A DNA stretch of 64,000 nucleotides from Siphonodentalium dalli (taxonomy: Eukaryota; Mollusca; Scaphopoda; Gadilida; Siphonodentaliidae), in contig CP136061.1 of the NCBI GenBank assembly GCA_032622095.1, forward strand, positions 84,170,324 through 84,234,323, written 5' to 3'. This document shows positions 1 to 10,970 of this stretch, in pieces (the first letter of the stretch is position 1; each line of letters opens with the position of its first letter). The position numbers were made by a program, and so were the translations under genes. The notes under the pieces were generated by a model. It searched no databases and was not told where the DNA came from. It saw only the letters and a list, made by a program, of their open reading frames with translations.

Positions 1-121
1 CATGTGGGGGAATAGGGGAAGTGTCAACTACAGACTCTACACTGAATCACAGTCAACCCAATCATAGCATGTGGGGGAATAGGGGAAGCGTGAACTGCAG
101 ACTCTACACTGAGTCAGTCAC
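1..121. repeat. 66-bp direct duplication
   Basis: Two copies of a 66-bp unit beginning CATGTGGGGGAATAGGGG, the second slightly diverged. The left copy starts at base 1, so the array may continue outside the window. No coding potential seen. Confidence 0.8.
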
Positions 122-306
122 AAGTTTTAAGCACATTTATTTCGTTCTCTAACTTCTATACAATGACTGAGATAAGAAAATACACTACACATTTCACAAT
201 TTGCATACAATGTATTAGATATATGTTAAGAATTTAATAAAAGCTTGTCCGGCCTGAGAAGTGGCAGATTTTAGGGAGATGTCTCCCAAAGTATATTGGC
301 TGGTTC

Positions 307-776
307 CTGGGACAGGGCATCTATAATTTGGGTGTGTTAAATCCGACAGGGCATCTTTAATTTGGGTGTGTTAAATCCTGCAGGGCATCTTTAATTTGGG
401 TCTGTTAAATCCTGCAGGGCATCTTTAATTTGGGTGTGTTAAATCCTGCAGGGCATCTTTAATTTAGGTGGGTTAAATCCAACAGGGCATCTTTAATTTG
501 GGCATGTTAAATCCAACTGGGCATAACAGGGCATCTTTAATTTGGGTGTGTTAAATCCTGCAGGGCATCTTTAATTTGGGTGTGTTAAATCCTGCAGGGC
601 ATCTTTAATTTGGGTCTGTTAAATCCTGCAGGGCATCTTTAATTTGGGTGTGTTAAATCCAACAGGGCATCTTTAATTTGGGAATTTTAAATTCATATAG
701 GGCATCTTTAATTTGGGTCTGTTAAATCCGACGGGCATCTTTAATTTGGGTCTGTTAAATCCAACAGGCATCTTTA
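307..776. repeat. 34-35 bp minisatellite
   Basis: About 13 tandem copies of a 34-35 bp unit containing GGGCATCTTTAATTTGGG and GTTAAATCC. Units differ by point changes and short deletions. Confidence 0.9.
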
Positions 777-814
777 ACTGTTTTCTAAAAATTATAAACC
801 TCCACCAATTGAGA

Positions 815-2200
815 GACTTGTCTTGACAGTTTAAATGAATGGGATTTTGACAGTTTAAATGAATGGGATCTTGACAGTTTAAATGAATGGGATCTTGGCA
901 GTTTAAAGGTACTCAACCCGATAAAACTCCTCTCAATTACTATTTCAATGGCTTCGGGGGTCAAAAATATTTGATTCGAGTCGAGGAAGTCACCCATCAA
1001 AGCTCAGATTTGTTAGATATCGATTTTAGAAATCTATTATTTTTCATTATCTGGAATACTATCTGGCCCAGAACTCAGTCAAAATTGCGTTAAAATTACC
1101 ACTTGATTTTAGAGTTATTCATCCTTGTCTGTTTGAATATATTTGGAGTACACATCCAGAGCAGATTACAGCAGTTATTAGTACTCATCTCGAGAACATA
1201 ACAAATTTGAAAAATCAATATCTAATAACTCTGAGCTTTGTTTGATGGGTTCCTCGACTCGAATCAAATATTTTTTACCCCCAAAGCCAAAGAAATAGTA
1301 ATATAGGACCCTCTAATCGGATTGTTGTTGTTGGAATCTGTTGAGATGGGGACCCTCTTTACGGGTTGAGTACCTTTAAATGAATGGGATGAAGTTTAAA
1401 TGAATGGGATCTTGGCAGTTTAAATGAATGGGATCTTGGCAGTTTAAATGAATGGGATATTGATAGTCTAAATGAATGGGATCTTGGCAGTTTAAATGAA
1501 TGGGATATTGATAGTCTAAATGAATGGGATCTTGACAGTTTAAATGAATGGGATCTTGGCAGTTTAAATGAATGGGATATTGATAGTCTAAATGAATGGG
1601 ATCTTGGCAGTTTAAATGAATGGGATCTTGAGAGTCTAAATGAATGGGATCTTGACAGTTTAAATGAATGGGATCTTGACAGTTTAAATGAATGGGATCT
1701 TGGCAGTTTAAATGAATGGGATGAAGTTTAAATGAATGGGATCTTGGCAGTTTAAATGAATGGGATCTTGACAGTTTAAATTAATGGGATCTTGATAGTC
1801 TAAATGAATGGGATCTTGACAGTTTAAATGAATGGGATCTTGACAGTTTAAATGAATGGGATCTTGACAGTTTAACTGAATGGGATGAAGTTTAAATGAA
1901 TGGGATCTTGGCAGTTTAAATGAATGGGATGAAGTTTAAATGAATGGGATCTTGAAGTTTAAATGAATGGGATCTTGGCAGTTTAAATGAATGGGATGAA
2001 GTTTAAATGAATGGGATCTTGACAGTTTAAATGAATGGGATCTTGACACTTAATTGAATGGGATCTTGAAGTTTAAATGAATGGGATCTTGACAGTTTAA
2101 ATGAATGGGATCTTGAAGTTTAATTGAATGGGATCTTGAAGTTTAAATGAATGGGATCTTGACAGTTTAAATGAATGGGATCTTGAGAGTTCAGGAAAAG
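815..2200. repeat. 24-bp minisatellite, interrupted
   Basis: Tandem copies of a 24-bp unit, AGTTTAAATGAATGGGATC plus a short variable tail (TTGAC, TTGGC, or a shortened GAAG form). The array is split by a foldback element at 907-1375, so it predates that insertion. Short ORFs across it are repeat translation. Confidence 0.9.
907..1375. mobile_element. Foldback MITE with TTAA target duplication
   Basis: The ends are AGGTACTCAACCCG and its exact reverse complement, flanked by TTAA at 903-906 and 1376-1379. The TTTAAA of the surrounding 24-bp unit is the target. The arms remain alignable for roughly 130-170 bp, sharing for example AAATATTTGATTCGAGTCG, around a short unique centre. No transposase. 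TTAA duplication is typical of piggyBac and Kolobok; the superfamily is not determined. Confidence 0.85.
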
Positions 2201-2410
2201 GAAATCAACAAGATAGTTATACAATAGTATAATTAGTATTCATTATTTCTGCTGAATGTTTTGGTATAAAAATATCACAAATATGCACATCGTGAAAATG
2301 TAACATCACATAACATAACCATAATACAGTTCAGACAAATCAAATGAAAATATTCTAAAACAATGCTGCAATGATGGTTCCAACCATCAGTTGGAAGACC
2401 ATATTCTTAA

Positions 2411-2907
2411 AGATGATCTATCTCTTTGTAAACATGTGCTATATTGTTACCGCTGTATAAAATATGAGATATGAATCAAAGACTTGTTCGGTAACACTTC
2501 TGTCGATTAATAATAATTATATTTTGAATATTTTCTGGTATAAACACGTGATTGTTTAGCTAACAAACATTTGTGGTTACTGTTAGCAGAGACCAGAAAT
2601 TTTATTGTGTAATTTTGTCACAAATAAATGTTAACTAGACTCATTATTGGGATAAAACAATACAAACAATCAATCTGGGAAATTTGACATTCCACGGAGC
2701 GTAAATCGCCATATGATATCACCTGGTCTGTTCTAAAAATAGAACAATTATGTGTCATATTAATCATCTCATTATATAATAAAATATTCAAAATAAAATC
2801 AATAATAATTTATAGAAGCGTTTCCGGACATGAGTCTTCAAATCATATTTATTATTTTATACCCACGAAACTATTTCAAAATTGTTATATGAAAAGATAA
2901 TCCATCT
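2411..2907. mobile_element. Family D TTAA MITE, copy 1
   Basis: A 497-bp element with long terminal inverted repeats of about 125 bp, outer ends close to AGATGGATTATCTC, flanked by TTAA at 2407-2410 and 2908-2911. The interior includes GTTACTGTTAGCAGAGACC, shared with the other copies. No ORF of note. Confidence 0.85.
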
Positions 2908-3069
2908 TTAAAACATCTTATTTCACATGTGAAACAGAAACAGACATAACAGTACACACATCTTAAATATACTAAACTAAATGGATTCTCCCATCATTCA
3001 TTTGGAGGAGTGTTCAGAATAAATGTATGAATGAGCAGATGACAGACAGATGAAAAGATAATACAAGTG

Positions 3070-3202
3070 CAGAAGAATTCATATTCATTGGTGGGAAATG
3101 TTGAGAAGAATTCATATTCATTGGTGGGAAATGTTGAGAAGAATTCATATTCATTGGTGGGAAATGTTGACAAGAATTCATATTCATTGGTGGGAAATGT
3201 TA
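3070..3202. repeat. 33-bp minisatellite
   Basis: Four near-identical tandem copies of a 33-bp unit containing GAATTCATATTCATTGG. The unit length is a multiple of 3, which creates a meaningless repetitive ORF on the minus strand. Confidence 0.9.
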
Positions 3203-3379
3203 AGACATGAAAATTCTCAAATATAGACAATTATTTATACATGTAGGTAGTTAGTTTGCCTTTCTAAAGGAAAATAATAATTAAATTTCATGAATCAAGA
3301 ATAATTAAATCGCCTCTCGTGATCTTGAGATATGATATCATGGATATATGAATTGCACCTTTGAAAGAAATATATTTTA

Positions 3380-3890
3380 CAGAACGTGCCATCAATGACT
3401 CAAATATTGTGCGGGACTTCTAATTTCTGTAGAAACTTCTATAGAAAGTTTCTTTTTCAGTTTAGTTTTTCTATATCCCAAAATCGGCAGACAACACAAT
3501 GCATAATCAAGGTGCCCAATGGTTGCACATCACCATCTGGGAATTTAAATCTGAGTCTTTGTCTCCCATAAGAGATGAATCCATGCAGAATGAGGTCCCC
3601 AGTGGATGAACTCGGTGTAGCTTGCCGCAGTGGATGAATTTGGTGTAGCTTGCCGCAGTGGATGAATTCGGTGTACCTTGCCCGTTATGCAGGATAGTGT
3701 AATTAAATTCATCCTCTGGGGATGTTGAGACGATCCAAATAAAAACATGAATTTATGATCTAAGGCCAAATATAATTGATGTTCTGTTTCCAAGTTTCCA
3801 GCATGCCTTGACATCTATAGAATGAGGTTCCCAGAGGGAATATTTAGTGACACTATCCAGCACGGTGGGCTAGCATCCCCAAATACAGCG
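3380..3890. mobile_element. Decayed family A element with internal 28-bp triplication
   Basis: Contains degraded landmarks of full-length family A (compare 32977-33422): the CTATATCCC block, the TCTCCCAT block, and the AGAATGAGGTTCCC arm at about 3820. Between them a 28-bp unit, GGATGAATTTGGTGTAGC plus flanks, is present three times (3599-3690). Confidence 0.55.
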
Positions 3891-3973
3891 AAACACGCAC
3901 ATACGTACATACGCGTTGGCTCATTCGGCCAAAAACATGTAATTTTTCCGATTTTCATTAAAAATGAAAGTGT

Positions 3974-5772
3974 CAATGACACTGTAGCTCAACTTGGAAA
4001 GGGAATAATTTAATGTATTACAGTCAATGGAGCGATTAGGAATGTGGAAAGTTGAATGTCTAATACTAGTTTATAGACATGAAGAGAAAAGTTAAATCCA
4101 AGATGGCTGCTGGCGGCCATGTTTTTTCGCCAAATGACCCCAAAATTACTCGTTCCCATCTACATGTCAATATTAACATCCATGACAAATTTCATGATGA
4201 TCAGACGAAAAGTACGACCTGTGGCCCGTGCTAATGGATTAAATTTTGAAATCCAAGATGGCCATGGCGGCCATGTTTTTTGTCCGAATGACCCCAAAAT
4301 GACTCGTTCCCATTTACATTCCAATTTCAACAGCCATGACAAATTTTATGATGATCAGACTAAAGGTACGACCTGTAGCCCGTGCTAAAGGATTTAGTCA
4401 TACAAAGAGTAAAATCCAAGATGGCTGCTGGCGACCATGTTTTTTGGCCGAATGACCCCAAAATTACTCGTTCCCATCTACATGTCATTGTTAACAACCA
4501 TGACAAATTTTATAATGATCAGACTAAAGGTACGACCTGTAGCCCGTGCTAAAGAATTTAGTCATACAAAGAGTAAAATCCAAGATGGCTGCTGGCGGCC
4601 ATGTTTTTTGGCCAAATAACCCCAAAATTACTCGTTCCCATCTACATGTCAATATTAACATCCATGACAAATTTCATGATGATCAGACAAACAGTACGAA
4701 CTGTGGCCGGTGCTAATGGATTAAATTTTTAAATGCAAGATGGCTGCTGGCGGCCATCTTTTTAGTCCGAATGACCCCAAAATGACTCGTTCCCATCTAC
4801 ATTCCAATTTCAACAGCCATGACAAATTTTATGATGATCAGACTAAATGTACGACCTGTAGCCCGTGCTAAAGGATTTAGTCATACAAAGAGTAAAATCC
4901 AAGATGGCTGCTGGCAGCCATGTTTTTTGACCGAATGACCCCAAAATGACTCGTTCCCATCTACATGTCATTATTAACATTCGTGACAAAGTTTATGATG
5001 ATCAGACTAAAGGTACGACCTGTAGCCCGTGCTAAAGGATTTAGTCATACAAAGAGTAAAATCCAAGATGACTGCTGGCGACCATGTTTTTTGGCCGAAT
5101 GACTCCAAAATGACTCGTTCCCATCTACATGTCATTATTAACATTCTTGACAAATTTTATGATGATCAGACTAAAAGTACGGCCTGTAGCCCGTGCTAAT
5201 GGATTGAATTTTGAAATCAAAGATGGCCACTGGCGGCCATGTTTATTTTCCGAATGACCCCAAAATTAATCATTCTGGTCTAAATGTTGATGTCAACAGC
5301 TATGACAAATTTCATAATGATCCAACCAAAGGTACGACCTGTAGCCTGCATTGTTGACGCCTTACGTACACATGCACACACAGACACACGGACGACGGAC
5401 GACAAAGCCATGGCAATAGCTCAAACTTTACAAAGTAAAGTTGAGCTAACAAATGACACTGGCAGCCATTTTGGATTTTACTCTTTACATGACTAAATCC
5501 TTTAGCACACCATACAGTCCACTTCCCTCATCCGATCATCACCAAATTTCATATTGATCTTGATATTAATCTACTAGATGGGAGATATCAAATATTTTTG
5601 ATTTTCATTGGAAAACATGGCCACCAGCGGCCATCTTGGATTTTACGTTATATATATCTCTTCATGCTGATAATCTAGTATTACTTAGACATTTCAACTT
5701 TCCGCAGTCCTAATCACTCTATTGACTGTAACACAAATTATCCCCTCTCCAAGTTGAGCTACAGTGTCATTT
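3974..5772. mobile_element. Composite element with about 160-bp terminal inverted repeats and 8 internal tandem units
   Basis: The left end AATGACACTGTAGCTCAAC recurs inverted at the right end, and the inversion remains alignable for about 160 bp. Between lie about eight tandem units of about 160 bp carrying ATCCAAGATGGCTGCTGG, GACTCGTTCCCATC and GTACGACCTGTAGCC (4090-5345). These are followed by an ACACACGGACGACGGACG stretch and a hairpin at about 5419-5450 (AGCTCAAACTTTAC / GTAAAGTTGAGCT). A fragment of the same unit lies at 31195-31405. No transposase. Confidence 0.7.
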
Positions 5773-5926
5773 GAAATTTTTGTTTTTACAAATGACAGGC
5801 TACTATGTCCACAATCTCTGTCCACTACAGGCCATAAATCTAGCTAGACACATTTGATATTTCCCATTGCTATTTCTGATAATAAGACTGGTCAAGTTTT
5901 CTTCTGAGTTTGTTTAAACAGTTTAA

Positions 5927-6446
5927 AGGTGGATTATCTCTTTGTAAACATGTATTATATAGTTACCGGGGTATAAAATATTAGATTTGAATCGAAGACT
6001 ACTGTCCGGAAATGCTTCTATCGATTAATATTAATTTTATTTCATATATTTTCTGGTCTAAAAAGGTGTGTTTGTTCAGCTAACGAACAATAGTGGTTAC
6101 TGTTAACAGAGACCAGAAATTTGATTGTACAATTTTGTCACAAATAAATGTAAATTATACTCATTATCGCTTATATCTGTGGAACAAAACAATACAAACA
6201 ATCAATCTGGGACATTTGACTTTCGGTGCATAGCCATAAGAACAGCCCAGTGCTCTATATCGCAATATGGTATCATCCGAATGGTCTGTTCTAATAATAG
6301 ACAAATAAACGGTCCCGATTTAATATTCGAAATAAAATCAATATTACTTGATAGAAGCCTTTCCGGACAGCGGTCTTCAGTTCATATCTATTATTATATA
6401 CCCACGCAACTATTTCAAATTTGTTATTTAAAGAGATAATCCATCT
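5927..6446. mobile_element. Family D TTAA MITE, copy 2
   Basis: A 520-bp element, ends AGGTGGATTATCTC and GAGATAATCCATCT, flanked by TTAA at 5923-5926 and 6447-6450. Same orientation and interior as copy 1. Short ORFs inside are not conserved. Confidence 0.85.
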
Positions 6447-6450
6447 TTAA

Positions 6451-7018
6451 CTGTATGTACGTGAATTGTTACATTGAATGTGTAATTAACATTTAATCAT
6501 GAAAAGTCATTTTTCTCACCCAACAATGTTTTTGATAATTCTTGAGAACCTGTCTGCTGGGAAATATTGCTCATAAAAAGTGGGAATAAAACCTTCCTGC
6601 CAGCTGCAATTTTGAAAAAAAGATTATCCCAGAAACAGATAATTAATATTGAGTGGCTTAAAGGGATGTGAAACACTCCGGTAGGATGGTCAAATAGAAA
6701 TGGAGAATAATCTTGCGTTAAGTAGTTATTTTTACCAAAATTATATCTAAATTAGCATCACATATCGTCATTCTTATATAATAATTAAATGCAGTGACTC
6801 TCTATGGGGAAACATGTTTTCGTTAGTTTATCGCCGATGTTTTCGGTCCGAATCGAGAAGTATTTACAATTGAGCGTAGTTCACATGATATTTTCTATGG
6901 AGTGGTGCGGTCGATTTGTTTGAGATTTTCGACAATGATACACAAATGAAAGGACGATGAGAACACAAATAAAAACATGGATTTATTGTGAAATATGAGG
7001 TAGATTTATCATTGAGAT
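6451..7018. other. Unassigned AT-rich spacer
   Basis: No open frame, exon-like segment, tandem array or inverted repeat was recognised here. Confidence 0.4.
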
Positions 7019-7362
7019 ACAGTAATGCCTAAATAATCGACTCCTTAACCACAGCAGAATTATGGGTAATTTTTCAGGATTTAGTCGGAACACAGTTACT
7101 GGACATCAAACATGTAAAGTCCCAAAAATAAGGCTTTAATCGAGTTTATAAATCGGTATCCCAATATAAAGAGCACATTGGGATACCGATTTATAAACTC
7201 GATTGAACCCTTATTTTTGGGACTTTATGTCCAGTAACTGTGGTCGGAAATATGGCTTGTTGCCATTCATCGGAAAGATCTCACTGAGAGCTTTCCGATG
7301 AATGGCAACAAGCCATATTTCCAACTAAATCCTGAAAAATTACCCATAATTCTGCTGTAAGA
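7019..7362. mobile_element. Family C foldback MITE, copy 1, with nested insertion
   Basis: The left arm starts near CAGTAATGCC and contains CGACTCCTTAACCACAGC. The right arm is its reverse complement but truncated near 7362. The left arm is interrupted at 7091-7242 by another palindromic element. Other copies: 30688-30904, 53294-53488, 62994-63197. Confidence 0.8.
7091..7242. mobile_element. 152-bp perfect-palindrome MITE nested in family C
   Basis: Ends CACAGTTACTGGACAT and its reverse complement; almost the whole element is a hairpin, with arms containing GTTTATAAATCGGTATCCC. It is flanked by a 7-bp direct repeat GTCGGAA (7084-7090 and 7243-7249), which occurs once in the uninterrupted family C sequence, so this is a clean insertion. 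Confidence 0.85.
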
Positions 7363-7379
7363 GCTATTGATTTTCGAAA

Positions 7380-7874
7380 TGGAGTGGACAAGTGGGAACA
7401 AGAAGCTTGTACAGAAAAAATTATTCAAATCGGTTCATATTTGTTAAAAGTTATTAAGTCAGACAGAATTTTCTAAGTCAAAATAAGTCGAAAATGAGGT
7501 GTAATATTACGAAAAACAGTCTGAGCCAATCCCTAGCCGCATCATGTAGAGAGGGTATTGTGAGAAGCATGTATACCAAAAATGATTGAAATCGGTTCAT
7601 ATTTGTTAAAGTTATTAAGTCGGACAGAATTTTCTAAGTCAAAATAAGTCGAAAAAGAGGCGTAACTTGAAGAAAATAAGTCGGACCGAACCGCAATTAG
7701 CATCATGCGGAGAGACCGTCTCAAAGAGATTGCATACAAAAAATTATTGAAATCGGTTCATAGTTGTTCGAGTTATGAGGTCGGACGGACGGACGGACGG
7801 ACGGACGGCCGGATGGACGGACGGACGCAGTCAATCCAGTATACCCCCCATTTTCTACGAAAGTGGGGGTATAA
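7380..7874. mobile_element. Tandem-unit element ending in GGAC repeat and hairpin
   Basis: Three diverged units of about 110-150 bp sharing AAATCGGTTCATA and TAAGTCGAAAA, then a (GGAC)n run at 7783-7830, then a hairpin TATACCCCCC / GTGGGGGTATA at about 7840-7872. The same order of parts recurs through the window. The layout resembles non-autonomous Helentron-type elements, but that is inference. Its right end abuts the broken copia frame. Confidence 0.55.
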
Positions 7875-9381
7875 TTATACGAAGAAAGTGAAGAATCGAG
7901 GGAAGAAAGTACTATAACTGATATGGAGGTGAACATAACAAAATCTTCTAAAGATAGCGAGATTAATGTAGCTGCTGCAAAATGTCAGGAATTGGAAAAT
8001 TGGAGTAAATTTGAAGTTTACGAGGAAGTTAATGACTCTGGACAGTCATTCATCTCAACTGAAAATTGTGTTGACGGACAACCGAAAGTTAAAGCCAGAT
8101 TAGTCGCCAGAGGGTTTGAAGAAATGGATTCACAAGGACTGATTCTCCCACAGCAGGAAAGGATACACTTAAAATATTCATTGGACTAGCTTCATCGTTA
8201 TCATGGAAATGCAACATTATCGATATCAAAGCTGCGTTTCTACAGGGGAACGCAATTGAAAGGGAAGTCCTGTTAAAACCTCCAAAGTGTTTTTATGGAC
8301 TTAACGATGCTTCTCGTAAGTGGTATTTCAGAGTGTGTGAAGTATTATAATCATCAGGCTGCAAACAATCACAAAATGATCCTGCTCTTTTCTACAAGTA
8401 TTCTGATAAAGGACTAGATGGGCTTTTTCTGATGCATGTGGACGATTTCTTGTGGTGTGGTAATGAACAATTTCGAACGGGAGTGATTTCAGAGATCTTG
8501 CGAACATTTCAAATAGGAAAGGCTTCTCATGATCAATTTCGTTACATTGGATTGGACATTCATCAAAGTGATAAAAATATAATGATGAATCAAACTCAGT
8601 ATATTGGATCATTGTGTGGAATTCCAATAACTTCGGCGAGAGCTTCACAAAAGAATGAATCTCTAAGCAAAAGTGAATTATCTCAATTGAGATGTGCTAT
8701 CAGTCAGATCAATTGGGTCGTTAATCAAACATGACCTGACTCATCTTATGATGCATTGGAACTTAGTACATCAGTGAGAGATCCAAAAGTTGAACACATA
8801 CGAAGTGCAAATAAAGTAATCAAAAAGTTGCAGTTGGAAACTTACAACTTAGTTTTTCCACAATTTACCAAGATAGAGAACTTGAGACTCCGAGTTTACT
8901 GCGATGCGTCGTTCGCAAATCTGCCTGACGGATATTCAAGTGCCGCTGGATTCATAATATTCTTGACTGACGAAAATGATTTGTCATGTCCTTTGTACTG
9001 GAAATCAACGAAAGTAAAAAGAATAGTAAAAAGCACATTGGCAGCTGAGACGCTATCAATGGTGGAAGCAGTAGATGCAGCTTTCTTTCTTGGATGTCTA
9101 TTGAGTGAAATTATTCACCAGAGATGCAATAAAAACTTGATTCCAATCGACGTATTCACAGATTATAAATCCTTGGTTGAAAACATACATTCCACCAAGA
9201 CGGCGTCTGAGAAAAGACTTAGAATGACATTGCTAGTTTAAAGGAGATGTTAAAACGAAATGAGATTGCCGAGATCCGATGGGTGGAAAGCTCTTTACAG
9301 CTATCAGACTGTCTGACAAAAAGAGGAGCTTCATCAAAAAAGCTTGCTGCTATGTTGAGCAACGGATATCTAGTTCTGTAA
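7875..9381 (+). pseudogene. Ty1/copia retrotransposon pol remnant (RT and RNase H)
   Basis: 5'-truncated, multiply broken copia-type polymerase. The frame is open from 7875, upstream of the first ATG at 7923, so the true start is lost. Recognisable in order: KARLVARGF (about 8091-8117), DIKAAFLQG (8224-8250), YGL..A..KWYF, the catalytic-type HVDDFLW (about 8436), an RNase H beginning YCDASFANL (8897), and SDCLTKRGAS near the end, all typical of copia RT/RNase H. Breaks: a frameshift near 8140, TAA at about 8348, TGA at about 8732 where copia has an Arg-Pro-Asp motif (a CGA to TGA change would explain it), and a frameshift near 9225. The 3' polypurine tract follows. Lies downstream of the XPC stop codon. 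Not functional. Confidence 0.9.
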
Positions 9382-9469
9382 ACATTTCTAGTGATGATGG
9401 CATTTATGGAGAAATGGATTTTGCTGTATATAGTGTATTGACATTGTTTTAGAGAAAATTATATCAACA

Positions 9470-9695
9470 AAAAAAGGAGAGAGAGGAATGTGTTAACTTG
9501 AATCATGTACATAACTTTAACTTCCTGGTTGAAGAGTTCTCGTTCGTTCCGGAAGTGACGTAAGTGCGTAAAAATGTTGGACGAGAAGGAAGTGTTTTAG
9601 AGGTGATGGTATTGTAATTGTATGAACCGAAGAAAGGAGAGGCGATCAGTGACAGTGCTGGCGGGATATTGGGCACAGAGGAGAGACACTTCAGG
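9470..9695 (+). repeat. Polypurine tract and probable 3' LTR of the copia remnant
   Basis: A purine run AAAAAAAGGAGAGAGAGGAA (about 9469-9488) about 90 bp after the pol stop is followed by TGTGTTAACTTG, suitable for an LTR start at 9489. The LTR end is not defined; GACACTTCA near 9695 is a guess. No second LTR is in the window. Confidence 0.4.
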
Positions 9696-9774
9696 TGAGC
9701 TTTGCTATCGTTTTTAGCTTTGCTATCGTTTTTCAGTTCCTACATAATATGTCTGCAGAACATTGAATTGCAGA

Positions 9775-9902
9775 GATTTACCTCCACCAGGTTACCCCGA
9801 GTCACCACACCAAATTTGGTTGAAATCGGACCAGCGGTCTGGGAGAAAAATCTGGACAGACAGATGGACGGACAGACAGATCCTACTCTTTAATATATAT
9901 AG
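9775..9902. repeat. Short interspersed repeat with GGACAGACAGAT run
   Basis: Shares ACCAAATTTGGT, AGCGGTCTGGGAGAAA-like and GGACAGACAGATGG-like blocks with an inverted copy at about 42780-42905, which reads TAGGATCTGTCTGTCC. A dispersed family of unknown class. Confidence 0.55.
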
Positions 9903-9904
9903 AT

Positions 9905-10634
9905 AAGGCCAAAAAAAAGAGCTTTGATTCTCAGGCATAGCTGCATCGAAAAAAATGGCCCGCGTTAGACCATTTTATTACGATTTGGAACTCATCGTAG
10001 TTGTAAACTCGTAAGACAAAAATAGGAAACTGTACCATGGAAATTAGTTATGTTTCAAATATCAAATAGGAGCTAAATACAATGGTGTATGTGTGGGTAT
10101 TCAACAAAAGACCATTGGCAACAACAACAATCAGGTATATTGTCACCACAGGCTGTCCAAACCCCCCCAAGTTTATTGGTAAAATGCATTCAATATTTAG
10201 ATCTGTCAGCAGGAAGTTGGATATTGAAAAATCAATAAAATTCGGGAACGCAAACCGGAACACAATAAAAACTCAGTTTGACAATCAGTATATATTGGCC
10301 ATATTTTTAAAAGTTTTATTGTCATCATCCATTGCGGTACATATACAGTCTCTAATTAGTCAGTGGAATATGTGAAACAAGACTTTGTATGATAGTTTGG
10401 AAGATCACTTTATCTTTTCGTTTTGACTGTATTTATGCTCCGTATTTTTATATGAATCGGATATCTGGTGTTGTTAAAAATTATTGTGCCGATATTAAAA
10501 TCATATCAATAGATATATCGTTCTAGGTAATCCCTATATGATGCACGGGAAGTACAATGTCATAATTTTAATTCTTTATATCAGATTAAATTAGTTTATT
10601 GTCTGAGAATCAAATATCTTCTTTTTTTTGGCCT
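9905..10634. mobile_element. 730-bp element with AGGCCAAAAAAAAGA inverted ends
   Basis: The left end AGGCCAAAAAAAAGAGC followed by TTTGATTCTCAG matches the inverse of the right end, giving terminal repeats of about 30 bp. No clear target duplication. The internal 97-codon frame at 10082-10375 has no recognisable domain. Confidence 0.6.
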
Positions 10635-10690
10635 AATAGTATAATGTGGATAATTGCACCTCATGGATTAAATTCAAGAGGCATATTCCA

Positions 10691-10712
10691 CCCCCCCCCC
10701 CCCCCCCCCCCC
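10691..10712. repeat. 22-base poly-C tract
   Basis: An uninterrupted run of 22 C residues about 125 bp beyond the XPC stop codon (G run in the sense of the gene). It would lie in or near the 3' UTR. No AATAAA was seen close downstream of the stop codon on the minus strand. Confidence 0.9.
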
Positions 10713-10796
10713 TACAAATATTTTTTGTAAATTGTGAATTATTTGGCAAGGAGCATGAATCCTGAGGGTGGGGAACCCTAGTTCAACCTCCGAATG

Positions 10797-10870
10797 TGTT
10801 CAGACGGATTCCTCATCAGAGACGTCAGAATATGTTTACATGGTTTCCTCATCAGAGTCGTCTTTTGTAT
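10797..10870 (-). repeat. 36-bp duplication across the XPC stop codon
   Basis: In the sense of the gene, TCTGATGAGGAA with the following 24 bp, which includes the TAA, is repeated immediately downstream in diverged form, with TCTGATGAGGAATCC and a TGA at the equivalent place. The second copy is 3' UTR. Confidence 0.75.
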
Positions 10871-10970
10871 CAGGTTTCATCCGGTTCCTCGGCCATGATA
10901 TCTCTGTATCTATTACTTTCCCCTTTGCTTTTTTCGTCGTCTTTGATATAATTTTTGGTACTTCAGGCCT
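10836..10970 (-). CDS. XPC: XPC last coding exon with stop
   Basis: The acceptor TTTGACAG precedes AGGCCTGAAG, phase 0 from the previous exon. It encodes 44 residues from [10 protein letters not shown] to DDSDEETM, then TAA. The string ISWPRNR matches the ASWPQNR-type motif in the C-terminal tail of vertebrate XPC, the region reported to contact TFIIH. An acidic Asp/Ser/Glu end is normal for the tail. Confidence 0.85.
   Translation of the reverse strand, partial: RPEVPKIISKTTKKAKGKVIDTEISWPRNRMKPDTKDDSDEETM

Noticed and set aside
10082-10375. 97-codon plus frame inside the AGGCC-end element
   Set aside because: No recognisable domain, and the inverse strand is similarly open.
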